Positions 42,842-51,475 are shown, counted from the stretch's first letter. The stretch is 64,000 bases of DNA from JAJAZB01 sp964244295 (GCA_964244295.1 CAXTIG010000030.1:1-64000), one strand, 5' to 3'. Translations and numbers: made by a program. Notes: a model not told the origin generated them from the letters alone.

Positions 42842-43023
42842 GGCTCCTGGGGTGGCTTGGGTTCATCGGTTTGTTTGTCTTCTTCCTCGGCAATTTCCTT
42901 TTCCAAGGAAGTCAACCGGTCGAGCAGTAGGTCAACGTCGGCACCAGGGTGCTGGCGGATGGCATCCAACATGTCGAGTACGGCCCGTTATATTTCTTTG
43001 AGGGATTCGAGGCGTTTTTTCAT
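42838..43023 (-). pseudogene. Small gene with an in-frame stop (TAA at codon 12)
   Basis: Reading from ATG 43023 gives MKKRLESLKEI, then TAA (42988-42990), then an open frame RAVLDMLDAIRQHPGADVDL and a charged tail EKEIAEEEDK, ending TGA 42838-42840 that overlaps the next start (ATGA). Translation-coupled spacing and continuous helical character on both sides of the stop suggest one former gene of 61 codons; a single C-to-T change (CAA to TAA) would explain it. Restart at the internal ATG (codon 17) is possible. Confidence 0.55.
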
Positions 43024-43029
43024 TCTTGT

Positions 43030-44061
43030 TCAAAGTAACACAATATCATCCGCATGGGCCACTTCCACGTTGGGCGTGCGGAGTTGGGCAGCGAGGTCTT
43101 GCGACGAAATCCGGGCCTTCGCCACGGCCAGCGCTTCGCCGCTTTCGTCCAGAATTTCAATTACTTCGCCCCGGTCGAACTCGCCCGTCACGGCCTGGAT
43201 GCCCACGGCCAGCAGGCTGCGGCGGGCTTGCAGGGCACGGGCCGCACCCGCGTCCACCCGCACTTGGCCGGTGGCGAGGCTGCCGCTGCCGAGCCATTTT
43301 TGCCGAGCCGAATACCCGCCGGTGTCGGGCGCGAAGACGGTGCCAGTCGTTTCGTCCAGCGCCTTCAAAATCCCCTCCGGCGTGTGGATGCCGAAAATCA
43401 CGACCCGGATGCCGAGCCGGGTGGCGCGTTTGGCGAAGGAGAGTTTGGAGGTCATCCCGCCCAGGCCGAGGGCGGATTTGGAGTGGTCGGCCAGGCCGAG
43501 GATGCTTTCGTCGATGCGCGCCACGCGGGGCACGATGCGGCCTTCGGCGTCGAGCAGGCCGCCCGCCGAGGTGGCGAAGAGCAGCGTGTCGGCCCCGAAG
43601 CCCGCCGCGATGAGCGTGGCGAGTTCGTCGTTGTCCGAAAACTTCAATTCGAGGTTGCTCACCACGTCGTTTTCGTTGGCGATGGGAATGGCCCCGTGCG
43701 CCCAGAGGGTTTCGTAGGTTTCTTTCAACTGTAAAAACTGACCCCGGTTGGCGAAATGCTGGCGCTCGCAGAGGCTCTGCGCGATGGGGATGCCGTAGGC
43801 CGAAAAAAACTTCGCGTACAGCCCCAGCAGCACCGGATTGCCGATGGCGGCAGCGGCCTTGCGCTCGACCAGACTGCCCCGGTAACCGGGCAAAAACCCC
43901 CGCCCCGCGCCCACCGCGCCGGACGACACAATCACGACTCGATAGCGGTCGCGGAGGCGGGCCACCTGCCGGGCGATTTCGAGGAGGATGGCTTCGTCGG
44001 GTTCACCGCTGGGTTTGGTGATGGAGGCGGTGCCGAATTTCAGGACGAGGATGGGTTTCAT
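43030..44061 (-). CDS. proB: Glutamate 5-kinase
   Basis: The first, feedback-controlled step of proline synthesis: ATP-dependent phosphorylation of glutamate. The amino-acid-kinase fold starts MKPILVLKFGTASITK and contains VVIVSSGAVGAGRGFLPGY, NENDVVSNLELKFSDND and GLGGMTSKLSFAKRAT. The last 75 residues form a PUA domain (GSLATGQVRVDAGAARAL), giving 343 residues, normal for ProB. The start is the ATG at 44061; the longer frame upstream is repeat-derived. Confidence 0.95.
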   Translation of the reverse strand: MKPILVLKFGTASITKPSGEPDEAILLEIARQVARLRDRYRVVIVSSGAVGAGRGFLPGYRGSLVERKAAAAIGNPVLLGLYAKFFSAYGIPIAQSLCERQHFANRGQFLQLKETYETLWAHGAIPIANENDVVSNLELKFSDNDELATLIAAGFGADTLLFATSAGGLLDAEGRIVPRVARIDESILGLADHSKSALGLGGMTSKLSFAKRATRLGIRVVIFGIHTPEGILKALDETTGTVFAPDTGGYSARQKWLGSGSLATGQVRVDAGAARALQARRSLLAVGIQAVTGEFDRGEVIEILDESGEALAVAKARISSQDLAAQLRTPNVEVAHADDIVLL

Positions 44062-44080
44062 GCCCGGCAAAGGTACGCGT

Positions 44081-44229
44081 AACCCGGACGGGGAAGCAAC
44101 CCGGACAGCGGCCAATGGCCCTGTCAGCGGTTGCGGGTTGGTCGGTAGCCAAACGTTGGTTATCCGGGAGGCCCGCAACCGCTGACAGGGCCGTTGACCG
44201 CTGTCAGCGGTTACTTCCCCGTCCGGGTT
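44081..44229. repeat. Inverted repeat, GACAGCGG family (copy 2)
   Basis: Outer arms AACCCGGACGGGGAAG / CTTCCCCGTCCGGGTT (44081-44096, 44214-44229) enclose inner arms CCCTGTCAGCGGTTGCGG / CCGCAACCGCTGACAGGG and a loop with GGTCGGTAGCC and GGTTATCCGGGA as in copy 1. It lies 20 bases upstream of proB. Confidence 0.9.
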
Positions 44230-44259
44230 GTTTTTAAACTTATAAAAAATCAAGTCTCC

Positions 44260-44304
44260 AAATCCGCCAAATTCAGCGATTCATTTGCCGAATTCATCGG
44301 ATTT
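44260..44304. repeat. Short palindrome in the AT-rich leader
   Basis: AAATCCGCCAAATTC pairs with GAATTCATCGGATTT around a short loop. The rest of 44230-44531, upstream of the first Tat-signal aminotransferase, is AT-rich and without a gene; no clear promoter consensus was found in it. Confidence 0.6.
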
Positions 44305-44531
44305 AGCTTTCTAAAATTCCAGTTTTCATCGAAAAAAAATCAAAACCTCAAAAAATAAGATTTTTGGCGAACCTTGTTTCTTGCCCTACGAAACCCTACT
44401 TTTCAGCCGGAAAGCCCAATGATTCGGACAGTCAGACCGTGTTTTTGGAAAATTTTCTACTTTCCCCCAGTACAATCCAATTTCGGGCCGCAACCCAACC
44501 CTTGTTTCACCCAAAACCCCTTTTTACTGCG

Positions 44532-45737
44532 ATGAAACGTCGTAACTGGTTCAAGCAAGCCGGTGCCCTTACGCTGGGCGCTACTGCGGTCCCCTCCCTG
44601 CTCCAACGCGCCTACGCCGACCCGGTGGCCCGCGAAGAGTTGTACCTCGAACTCTCCCACGAGTTCCGCGCCGCCCAAGCCGTGGATGCCCTGCCGCCCA
44701 CGGCCATCAAGGCCCGGCTCAGTTCCAACGAAAACCCCTGGGGTCTTTCGCCCAAAACGAAGGAGGCCGTCAACGCCTCGCTCGAAATGGCCAACCGCTA
44801 CGGCGGGCGGGCGCAGGCGGAGTTGTACAAAGTCATCGCCGAAAAAGACGGCATTCCGATGCCCACCGGCGGCGACGGCAATTTCCGGGGGCCGTCCAAC
44901 AGCATGATTAAACTCGGCTGCGGATCGAGCGAGTTGCTCAGCGCGTCCATGATGCATTTTGGGCAAAAAGGCAAAATTCTCATGGCCGACCCCTGCTACA
45001 TTTCGGGCGGCGACGACCGCTACGGCATCGGCTCGGACAAAGTGCCCCTGACCAAAGACCACCAGTACGACCTCGACGCGATGGCGGCCAAAGTCGACCC
45101 GGCCATCCACAGCCTCGTGTACATCTGCAACCCCAACAACCCGACGGGCAACCTGCTCCCCGCCGACAAGCTCCGGGCCTTCATCGACCAGGTGTCGCCG
45201 AAAGTGCCGGTGCTGGTGGACGAAGCCTACATCGACTACGCCAAAAATCCGGCGACCGACTGTATGGTCGATAAGGTGAAGGAAGGCAAAAACGTGATCA
45301 TCCTCCGCACCATGTCGAAGCTCTACGCCTTCGCCGGGATGCGCCTGGGTTACGCGCTGGCGAAGCCCGAACACCTCGCCGCCATCGGCAAGTACACCAT
45401 GAACGGCTTCGGCCTGTCGGTGCCGACGATCATGGGGGCCATCACGGCCTTCAAAGACACCGACAACCAGAAAATGGTCATCGAAAAAACCGCCGAATCG
45501 AAGGCGTACACGATTGATTTCCTGAAAAAAGCGGGCTACGAAGTAATTCCCTCCTACGCCAACTTCATGCTGTTCCCGATTAAAATGAAGGGACAGGAAC
45601 TGACCGCCAAGCTGATGAACGAAGGCGTGGCCGTGCGCCACTGGTTCTTCGAAGGCCAGCCCTGGTGCCGGGTCAGCATCGGCACGATGGAAGAAATGAA
45701 GGCGTTTACCGACGCGTTTGCGAAGGTGGCAGTGTAA
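44532..45737 (+). CDS. Tat-exported PLP-dependent aminotransferase, HisC-like (copy 1)
   Basis: Class I/II aminotransferase of the histidinol-phosphate aminotransferase subgroup. A twin-arginine signal (MKRRNWFKQAGALTLGATAV) precedes the enzyme, so it would fold with PLP in the cytoplasm and be exported to the periplasm. Motifs are SSNENPWGLSP, YICNPNNPTGN, VDEAYIDYAKNP and the PLP lysine in RTMSKLYAFAGMRLGYA. At 401 residues, about 45 longer than HisC because of the signal. The location and missing his operon argue against histidine synthesis; a periplasmic amino-acid transamination is inferred. A paralogue follows. Confidence 0.85.
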   Translation: MKRRNWFKQAGALTLGATAVPSLLQRAYADPVAREELYLELSHEFRAAQAVDALPPTAIKARLSSNENPWGLSPKTKEAVNASLEMANRYGGRAQAELYKVIAEKDGIPMPTGGDGNFRGPSNSMIKLGCGSSELLSASMMHFGQKGKILMADPCYISGGDDRYGIGSDKVPLTKDHQYDLDAMAAKVDPAIHSLVYICNPNNPTGNLLPADKLRAFIDQVSPKVPVLVDEAYIDYAKNPATDCMVDKVKEGKNVIILRTMSKLYAFAGMRLGYALAKPEHLAAIGKYTMNGFGLSVPTIMGAITAFKDTDNQKMVIEKTAESKAYTIDFLKKAGYEVIPSYANFMLFPIKMKGQELTAKLMNEGVAVRHWFFEGQPWCRVSIGTMEEMKAFTDAFAKVAV

Positions 45738-45799
45738 AAAAGCCCCCCAGCCCCCGAAGGGGGGAGTTACGTTAACTCCCCCCTTCGGGCTTTTTTTTG
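45738..45799. terminator. Hairpin between the two aminotransferase genes
   Basis: The arms CCCGAAGGGGGGAGTTA and TAACTCCCCCCTTCGGG with flanking A- and T-runs make a strong bidirectional terminator-like stem directly after the first stop codon. Confidence 0.7.
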
Positions 45800-45852
45800 G
45801 TGAAAAGCTGTACCTTTCAGCACTCATTTTTCACCCGAAAATTTCCCTCTGT

Positions 45853-47004
45853 ATGAACGTTTTAAATCGCCGCGATTGGCTGCGCCAGAGCGCTTTTGCC
45901 GTCGCTGGGTTAACAGCGGCCCCGGCCTTGCTGGCGGCAGCCCCGGTTCGCGCCTCGCGGGCCTTCGGCGAATTCGCTCCTGAATTCGACCCGGCCCTCC
46001 TGCCGCCCACGGGCGTAAAGGCCCGGCTCAACGCCAACGAAAACCCCTGGGGTCCTTCGGAAAAAACGAAGCAAGCCCTCATCGACTCGCTGGGTGAGTC
46101 GAACCGCTACGCGTTCCAGCAAATCTGGGCCTTGCGGCAGGCGATGGCGGCAAAAGACGGCCTAAAGCCCGATACGATTTTGCCCGGCGCGGGGTCGTCG
46201 GAATTGCTGGCGGCGGCGGTCAACGCGTATTCGCCGAAAGGGAAAATCCTGCTGGCCGAAACCTGCTACATTTCGGACGGGATGATGGGCGATTTCCCCA
46301 TGGAAAAAATCCCCCTCACCGCCGACTACCAGTACGACCTCGACGCGATGGCGGCCAAAGCCGACCCGGCCCTTCACAGCCTCGTTTACATCTGCAACCC
46401 CAACAACCCGACGGGTCGGCTGCTGCCGCCGGAGAAGTTGAGGAAGTTTATCGACGAGGTTTCGCCGAAAGTGCCTGTCCTCATCGACGAAGCCTACATC
46501 GACTACGCTAGCGACCCGAAAACCGACTGCATGGTTGATAAAGTGAAGGAAGGCAAAAACGTGATTATTCTCCGCACTTTCTCGAAACTCTACGCCTTCG
46601 CCGGTCTGCGGGTGGGTTACGCCATTGCCAAACCGGCTTTGCTGAAAGTGCTCGAACCGTTCACCCAGCAGGGTTTTGGCATTTCGGTGCCCTCGGCGGC
46701 GGCGGGCCTGGCGGCGCTGAAAGACGTGGAGTTTCAGCAGATGACGCTCCAGAAAACGGCGGAGTCGAAGCAGTTTCTCTTCGACACGTTGAAAAAGCTG
46801 GGCTACACCCCCCTGGAATCCTCGGCCAACTTTGTGCTGTTTCCCATCAAAATGAAAGGGCCGCAGTTGGCCGGGCAGTTGATGAAAGAAGGCGTGATGG
46901 TGCGCCACTGGCAGTTTGACAAGCAACCCTGGTGCCGCGTCAGCATCGGCACGATGGACGAAATGAAAGCCTTCGCGGAAGCGTTTGCGAAGGTGGTGTC
47001 GTGA
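45853..47004 (+). CDS. Tat-exported PLP-dependent aminotransferase, HisC-like (copy 2)
   Basis: Tandem paralogue of the preceding gene: 383 residues with the same blocks (LNANENPWGPSEKTK, YICNPNNPTGR, IDEAYIDYASDP, RTFSKLYAFAGLRVGYA with the PLP lysine). A twin-arginine signal MNVLNRRDWLRQSAFAVAG is present. The copies differ mainly in the region after the signal; copy 2 lacks the loop with MPTGGDGNF. The pair probably arose by duplication, and different substrate preferences are likely. Confidence 0.85.
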   Translation: MNVLNRRDWLRQSAFAVAGLTAAPALLAAAPVRASRAFGEFAPEFDPALLPPTGVKARLNANENPWGPSEKTKQALIDSLGESNRYAFQQIWALRQAMAAKDGLKPDTILPGAGSSELLAAAVNAYSPKGKILLAETCYISDGMMGDFPMEKIPLTADYQYDLDAMAAKADPALHSLVYICNPNNPTGRLLPPEKLRKFIDEVSPKVPVLIDEAYIDYASDPKTDCMVDKVKEGKNVIILRTFSKLYAFAGLRVGYAIAKPALLKVLEPFTQQGFGISVPSAAAGLAALKDVEFQQMTLQKTAESKQFLFDTLKKLGYTPLESSANFVLFPIKMKGPQLAGQLMKEGVMVRHWQFDKQPWCRVSIGTMDEMKAFAEAFAKVVS

Positions 47005-47006
47005 TG

Positions 47007-47142
47007 TCTGAATCAGAATTTACGGAATTTTTGAATTTTCAGAATTACGTCTTCTCGTTTCGTGCCTTTTTCAGAATTACGGCTTTTCATTTCTTGCCTT
47101 TTCATTCTGAAAATTCCAAAATTCTGTAAATTCTGATTCTGA
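47007..47142. repeat. Palindrome built of CAGAATTTAC-type words
   Basis: TCTGAATCAGAATTTACGG at the left pairs with GTAAATTCTGATTCTGA at the right; the middle holds further TTCAGAATTAC repeats. It fills the gap before the flavin oxidase gene. Confidence 0.75.
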
Positions 47143-47145
47143 CGA

Positions 47146-48693
47146 ATGACCCGCAGAGATTTCATCGAAAAATCCGGTAACGGCTACCTCGCCATGTTGG
47201 GGCTGGGATTACTTCCCGCCGCCCCGGCGACGGCCTTCGACCTGCCGCGCACGGAGAAAGCAAACAAAAAAGTCCTGATTCTCGGCGCGGGCCTGGCGGG
47301 GATGACCACCGCCTACGAATTGGGCAAACTCGGCTACGACTGCACGATTCTGGAAGCCCGCACCCGCGCCGGAGGGCGCGTGTGGACGGTGCGCGGCGGC
47401 ACCGAGGAAACGGAAGTGGGGGGTGAAAAACAAGTCTGCCGCTTCGACGAAGGGCAGTACCTCAACGCCGGGGCCGCCCGGATTCCGCACCACCACCAGC
47501 TTACGCTGCACTACTGCCGCGAGTTGAAAGTGCCCATCGAGATTTTCGGGAATTTCAACGAAGCCGGGTTTTACTACTCCGACCAGCCTGTCGGCAAACT
47601 CGCCAACCAGCGCGTCCGCGCCCGCGAAATCCACGCCGACATGCGGGGGCAACTCTACGAACTGCTCGTGAAAGCCGACCCAACCAGCCTCGGAGCCGAG
47701 ATGACCACCGAGGACGTGGAAAAACTGAGGTTTTGGTTGAAAGAGGAAGCGGGCCTCACGACCGAACGCAAGTACGGCGGCTCCGAAATGCGGGGTTACA
47801 AAGTGCGCCCGGCGGCGGGCACCCAGTCGGGTGAGCTAGCGTCGCCCTACGCCTTGAAAGACATCATCGAGTCGGGCCTGACGCACCCGGCTTTTGCCAA
47901 CGTGGGCGAGTATACCTACCACCAGCAGCCCGTGCTGCTGCAAATGGTGGGTGGCAACGACAACCTGCCCAAAGCCTTCGCCCGCGTACTCGGCGACAAA
48001 ATCCGTTACGGCTGCGAGGTGAAGGAATTGCGCAAAACGCCGGGCGGAGCGCGGGTGGTTTTTCTCGATAAAAAAACGGGGAGCACCAGCGAAATCACGG
48101 CTGATTTTTGCGTCTGCACGTTGCCGCTGCCCATGCTGAAACAGGTGCAATCCGACCTCTCCGGGCCGGTGCAGCGGGTGGCGGATTTTCTGCCGTACAT
48201 GCACACGACGAAAATCGGGCTGCAATTCAAGCGCCGGTTTTGGGAAGAAGACGACCACGTCTTCGGCGGCATTACCAAAACCAACATGGACATCACGCAG
48301 ATTTTCTACCCCTCCTACAACTTCCTGGGGCAGAAAGGCGTGCTGAAGGGCATGTACAATTTCCACGACCGGGCCACCAAAGTGGGCAACCTCAGCCTGC
48401 CCGAACGCGAAAAACTGGCCCTGGAGCAGGGCGGCAAAATTCACCCGCAGTACAAAACCGAATTTGAGAACTCGTTTTCGCTGGCCTGGCACAAAATTCC
48501 CTACTCGATGGGCGGCTGGGCCGAGTACAACAAAGCCGCCCGCGAGCGGATGTACCCCGCCCTGCTCGAACCCGACGACGCGATTTACTTCGCCGGGGAA
48601 CACGTGAGCTACCTCACCGCCTGGATGGCCGGGGCGCTCGAATCGGCCCGGCGAACGGTGGAACTGCTGCACAAGCGGGTGGCGGCGGGGTAA
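47146..48693 (+). CDS. Tat-exported flavin monoamine/L-amino-acid oxidase
   Basis: A 515-residue FAD-dependent amine oxidase. The signal MTRRDFIEKSGNGYLAMLG has twin arginines. The FAD Rossmann motif is VLILGAGLAGMTTAYELGKLG with LEARTRAGGRVWT after it; the C-terminal FAD block is YFAGEHVSYLTAWMAGALESAR. Members oxidise primary amines or L-amino acids to imines with H2O2 release. Together with the two exported aminotransferases it suggests periplasmic amino-acid conversion; this link is inferred from order and shared Tat signals. Confidence 0.88.
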   Translation: MTRRDFIEKSGNGYLAMLGLGLLPAAPATAFDLPRTEKANKKVLILGAGLAGMTTAYELGKLGYDCTILEARTRAGGRVWTVRGGTEETEVGGEKQVCRFDEGQYLNAGAARIPHHHQLTLHYCRELKVPIEIFGNFNEAGFYYSDQPVGKLANQRVRAREIHADMRGQLYELLVKADPTSLGAEMTTEDVEKLRFWLKEEAGLTTERKYGGSEMRGYKVRPAAGTQSGELASPYALKDIIESGLTHPAFANVGEYTYHQQPVLLQMVGGNDNLPKAFARVLGDKIRYGCEVKELRKTPGGARVVFLDKKTGSTSEITADFCVCTLPLPMLKQVQSDLSGPVQRVADFLPYMHTTKIGLQFKRRFWEEDDHVFGGITKTNMDITQIFYPSYNFLGQKGVLKGMYNFHDRATKVGNLSLPEREKLALEQGGKIHPQYKTEFENSFSLAWHKIPYSMGGWAEYNKAARERMYPALLEPDDAIYFAGEHVSYLTAWMAGALESARRTVELLHKRVAAG

Positions 48694-48720
48694 AATGTCT
48701 GGTTTGCTTAGCTTTGGGGT

Positions 48721-49566
48721 ATGGAACAGCCCCTTTTCATTCCCATCATTTCGGATTATGGTTTCAAGGTTACGTTTGGAAATGAATCCAACAGTCTGTT
48801 TTTACGAACCGCTCTTCAAGCCCTCATCCGGTCTGAGGTACCCATCCGAGAGGTTTACTTTGAGAAAAGCATCTTTGAAGGATTAACTCTCGACAGCCGA
48901 AGTGGAATTTTCGACTTGGCTTGTACTGATGAGAATGGCAACCGATTCATCGTTGAAATGCAGATGGGAAACGCCCCGCATTTCATCCAACGCATGAAAT
49001 TTTACGGGCTACACAAGTTCAACACGCTGGTTGAGCGGGGAAAATTTGATTACGCCGCGTTGCCGAACATCTACTGCATCGCGTTTTTGGAGAAATCCAT
49101 TCTGCCAACGGCCAATTACCACACGCTGGCTAACCTGCGCGATGAACAGGGCGAATTGGTTGACCATCAAATGACGTTCATTACCGTGGAATTGGCTGAA
49201 TTCGATAAAGTCATAGCCGACGTTCTGACCGACCTCGACAAATTGATTTACACTATGAAAACGATTCACGAAGTTACCGAGCCGACGCAATACCCGCCCT
49301 TCTGGAACGAGGAGTGGCTTCAACGTGCTATCGACGAATTGGATACCCGCAAGATGACACCCGAAGAACGTTTTCAATTTGCCCGGATAACAGCCATCAA
49401 CGCAGAGGCGGTGAACGCTGAAAAAAGGAGGATTGAGGAAATTCAATTTGAAGCGGTCAGAAAGGCACTTCTCCGAGGAAAACTTTCGATAGAAGAAATC
49501 GCCGAGGACAACGGCGTGACAGTTGATTTTGTTCTGAACATTCAAATACAACTTTCTGAAAAATAA
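48721..49566 (+). CDS. Rpn-family recombination-promoting nuclease / PD-(D/E)XK transposase-like protein
   Basis: A 281-residue protein. The family start is LFIPIISDYGFKVTFGNESN, followed by the nuclease core GIFDLACTDENGNRFIVEMQMGN, where Asp, Glu and the x-Gln make the PD-(D/E)XK site, then FIQRMKFYGLHKFNTLVERG. The C-terminal third is helical and ends in a putative helix-turn-helix-like stretch (LSIEEIAEDNGVTVDFVLNI). Rpn proteins cut DNA and promote RecA-independent recombination in E. coli. Its base composition is lower in GC than its neighbours. A TAGCTTTG box at 48709-48716 only four bases before the ATG would give a leaderless mRNA. Confidence 0.85.
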   Translation: MEQPLFIPIISDYGFKVTFGNESNSLFLRTALQALIRSEVPIREVYFEKSIFEGLTLDSRSGIFDLACTDENGNRFIVEMQMGNAPHFIQRMKFYGLHKFNTLVERGKFDYAALPNIYCIAFLEKSILPTANYHTLANLRDEQGELVDHQMTFITVELAEFDKVIADVLTDLDKLIYTMKTIHEVTEPTQYPPFWNEEWLQRAIDELDTRKMTPEERFQFARITAINAEAVNAEKRRIEEIQFEAVRKALLRGKLSIEEIAEDNGVTVDFVLNIQIQLSEK

Positions 49567-49600
49567 GTGATTATCGAATCGTAAACCACGCTTTCTTCCC

Positions 49601-50554
49601 ATGAAAAAACTCCTCCTCACCCTCTGCCCCCTGCTCCTCGCCCTCGGCCTGTTCGCCCAGGACGCCACCGAAAAGCGCGCCCTCACCGCCGTCGAGTACG
49701 ACGCGGTGAAAAAAGTGACCATCAAAAACCTGGAAAAAGACAGCTACGTCAAGGCCGACAAGTTCATCCTCGACCGGGTCGGTGACCCCTTCGTTTTCAA
49801 GTTTTCCGACGGCACCGAGCGGCGGGTGTACCTCTACAAATTGTTCGAGACCGAGAAAATGGCCGAACTGGGGATGTTCACCGTGTACACCACGCCAAAG
49901 GACGGCAAGATGCGGATGTTCCCCATCCCCAGCCCCGACGCGCCGGGCGAGGTTTGGGGCAAGTACATCGACGATTTGAAGTACGGCGAAGACGCGATGA
50001 AGGGCCTGGCTTCCTGCGTGGCCTTCGCGCTCACCAAGTCGGGCGTGGGCGGTACGCCGGTGGTGGCGAAGGAAGGCGAGAAAATCGAATACTGCTTCCC
50101 CGCCGAAGCGCAGGTAACGCTAGCCGACGGCACGACAAAAGCCATTTCGGAGGTAAAAATGGGCGAGCTGTTGTTGAGTTTTAACGAAAAAACCGGGCAA
50201 ACCGAACGCACGACGGTGCAGGCCGTACAGGTTCACAACCAAAAAACCTACCACCTGACGCGCCTCCGCCTGGTGGACCCGGCCTCGCTAGAAACGGTAC
50301 GTCTGGACAACGCCTGGTCGCTGGGAACCACGCTCGAAGCCACCGCCAACCACCCCGTGCTGACCACGGCGGGCCGCAAAACCCTCGGCGAGGTAGCGGT
50401 GGGCGAACACTTACTTTTGTTGGAAAACGGCACATTCAAAAAGTACCGTGTTTTCACCGCTACCTCGGATGCCCGCTCGGTGAGCGCCGTGTACAACCTC
50501 GTCACCGACCGCGATACGTATTTGGTGAATGGCTTGGTGGTGTTTAAAAAGTAG
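49601..50554 (+). CDS. Secreted protein with C-terminal Hint (intein-like) domain
   Basis: 317 residues: signal peptide (1-20), an unassigned N-terminal domain (21-163), and a Hint domain from Cys165 (CFPAEAQVTLADGTTKAISE) to the C-terminus. The block-B motif T248-A-N-His251 (ATANHPVLT) and the last strand DTYLVNGLVV (Asn310) are present. The usual terminal HN pair is missing and only VVFKK follows, so protein splicing is not expected; self-cleavage before Cys165 by N-S acyl shift, as in Hedgehog or bacterial intein-like domains, is possible. No downstream extein exists. The N-terminal part has no recognised family. Confidence 0.82.
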   Translation: MKKLLLTLCPLLLALGLFAQDATEKRALTAVEYDAVKKVTIKNLEKDSYVKADKFILDRVGDPFVFKFSDGTERRVYLYKLFETEKMAELGMFTVYTTPKDGKMRMFPIPSPDAPGEVWGKYIDDLKYGEDAMKGLASCVAFALTKSGVGGTPVVAKEGEKIEYCFPAEAQVTLADGTTKAISEVKMGELLLSFNEKTGQTERTTVQAVQVHNQKTYHLTRLRLVDPASLETVRLDNAWSLGTTLEATANHPVLTTAGRKTLGEVAVGEHLLLLENGTFKKYRVFTATSDARSVSAVYNLVTDRDTYLVNGLVVFKK

Positions 50555-50577
50555 TCACCTTTTATCTCGTTTTTAAT

Positions 50578-50620
50578 AAAAAAGCGGCCCCGGAGGATAA
50601 ACCTCCGGGGCCGCTTTTTT
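50578..50620. terminator. Strong bidirectional terminator
   Basis: A perfect 19-bp stem (AAAAAAGCGGCCCCGGAGG and its complement), a 5-nt loop and a T-run after the Hint gene, facing the 3' end of aat. Confidence 0.85.
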
Positions 50621-50706
50621 GTGGTCACGCTGAGCGGAGTCGAAGCGTGTGCGGCAGGTCAACGTTGGCCCACCGCACACGCTTCGACTTCGCTCAGCGT
50701 GACCAC
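50621..50706. repeat. Inverted repeat, GACTCCGCTCA family (copy 3)
   Basis: Arms of 34 bp (50621-50654 and 50673-50706) with one mismatch; loop CAGGTCAACGTTGGCCCA. It directly abuts the preceding terminator. Confidence 0.9.
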
Positions 50707-50724
50707 CGCCTCCTTTTTGTTCCC

Positions 50725-51357
50725 CTACGCCACCGGCTCGTTAAACAAATGCACCAGCGCCGTTTCGGTGAAAATCCGCTTGCGGTCGAGGGCTTGTTTC
50801 AGCAATCGGATGTACTCGGAGCGGGGAATTTCAACGGCTCCGAAGCGGCGGACGTTTTCGTTAATGAACTGCGTGTCAAGCAGTTCAAAATCCTGTCTCC
50901 GCAGAATTTCGACTAGATAATGAAAAGCGACTTTCGAAGCATTGGAGACGAGATGAAACATGGATTCTCCGAAAAAAACGCCGCCGATGGCAACCCCGTA
51001 CAGTCCACCAACTAACCGGTTTTCCACATACGTTTCCACGGAATAGGCCAGCCCGGCGCGGTGAAGTTCACTATACGCGTGGATAATTTCCTCCGAAATC
51101 CAGGAGTCTTCGCCGTCGGGACGGGGGGTGGCGCAGCGCCGGATGACGCCCTGAAAGTCGGTGTTGATTCGGACTTCAAACTGCTTCCGGTTCAGGATGG
51201 GGCGGAGCGAGCGGGCGGGTTTGTAGGTGTCGAGGGGGATGATGGCGCGGGGGTCGGGCGAGTACCAGTAGATGGTGCCGTCCGAATCGGCCATCGGGAA
51301 GATGCCGTTCATGTAGCCGTAAATGAGGTCGTCGGCGTTGAGGGTGGTCTTGTTCAT
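50725..51357 (-). CDS. aat: Leucyl/phenylalanyl-tRNA-protein transferase
   Basis: Adds Leu or Phe to the N-termini of proteins with N-terminal Arg or Lys, marking them for ClpSAP. The 210-residue protein has YGYMNGIFPMADSDGTIYWYSPDPRAI, TDFQGVIRRCA, WISEEIIHAYSELHRAGLAYSVE and LVGGLYGVAIGGVFFGESMF, all family blocks. The start is the ATG at 51357 (MNKTTLNADD); the TTG nine codons upstream lies within the promoter-like box. It is divergent from the arginine cluster. Confidence 0.95.
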   Translation of the reverse strand: MNKTTLNADDLIYGYMNGIFPMADSDGTIYWYSPDPRAIIPLDTYKPARSLRPILNRKQFEVRINTDFQGVIRRCATPRPDGEDSWISEEIIHAYSELHRAGLAYSVETYVENRLVGGLYGVAIGGVFFGESMFHLVSNASKVAFHYLVEILRRQDFELLDTQFINENVRRFGAVEIPRSEYIRLLKQALDRKRIFTETALVHLFNEPVA

Positions 51358-51381
51358 CCGGCCGGGAAGGGGGTGCCTGAA

Positions 51382-51413
51382 CAAAGATTATAAACCGGAG
51401 TGGGTTTTCCAAA
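51382..51413 (-). promoter_or_regulatory. Candidate promoter for aat
   Basis: On the minus strand TTTG (51413-51410), 20 bases, then AATCTTTG (51389-51382), a match to TTTG-N19-21-xAnnTTTG. The transcript would have a short leader of about 20 bases. Confidence 0.45.
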
Positions 51414-51475
51414 CGGTTTGCCCACCCCGTGAACCAACCGTTCGCGTATTTTTGTTGGCAAATGCGTCCCCGAAT

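Noticed and set aside
42611..43023. Toxin-antitoxin pair between proB and proA
   Set aside because: The two small overlapping genes have TA-like spacing, but neither shows a toxin fold motif and one is interrupted by a stop codon.
44532..47004. Histidine biosynthesis genes
   Set aside because: The two HisC-like proteins carry Tat signals and no other his gene is present; a histidine role is not supported.
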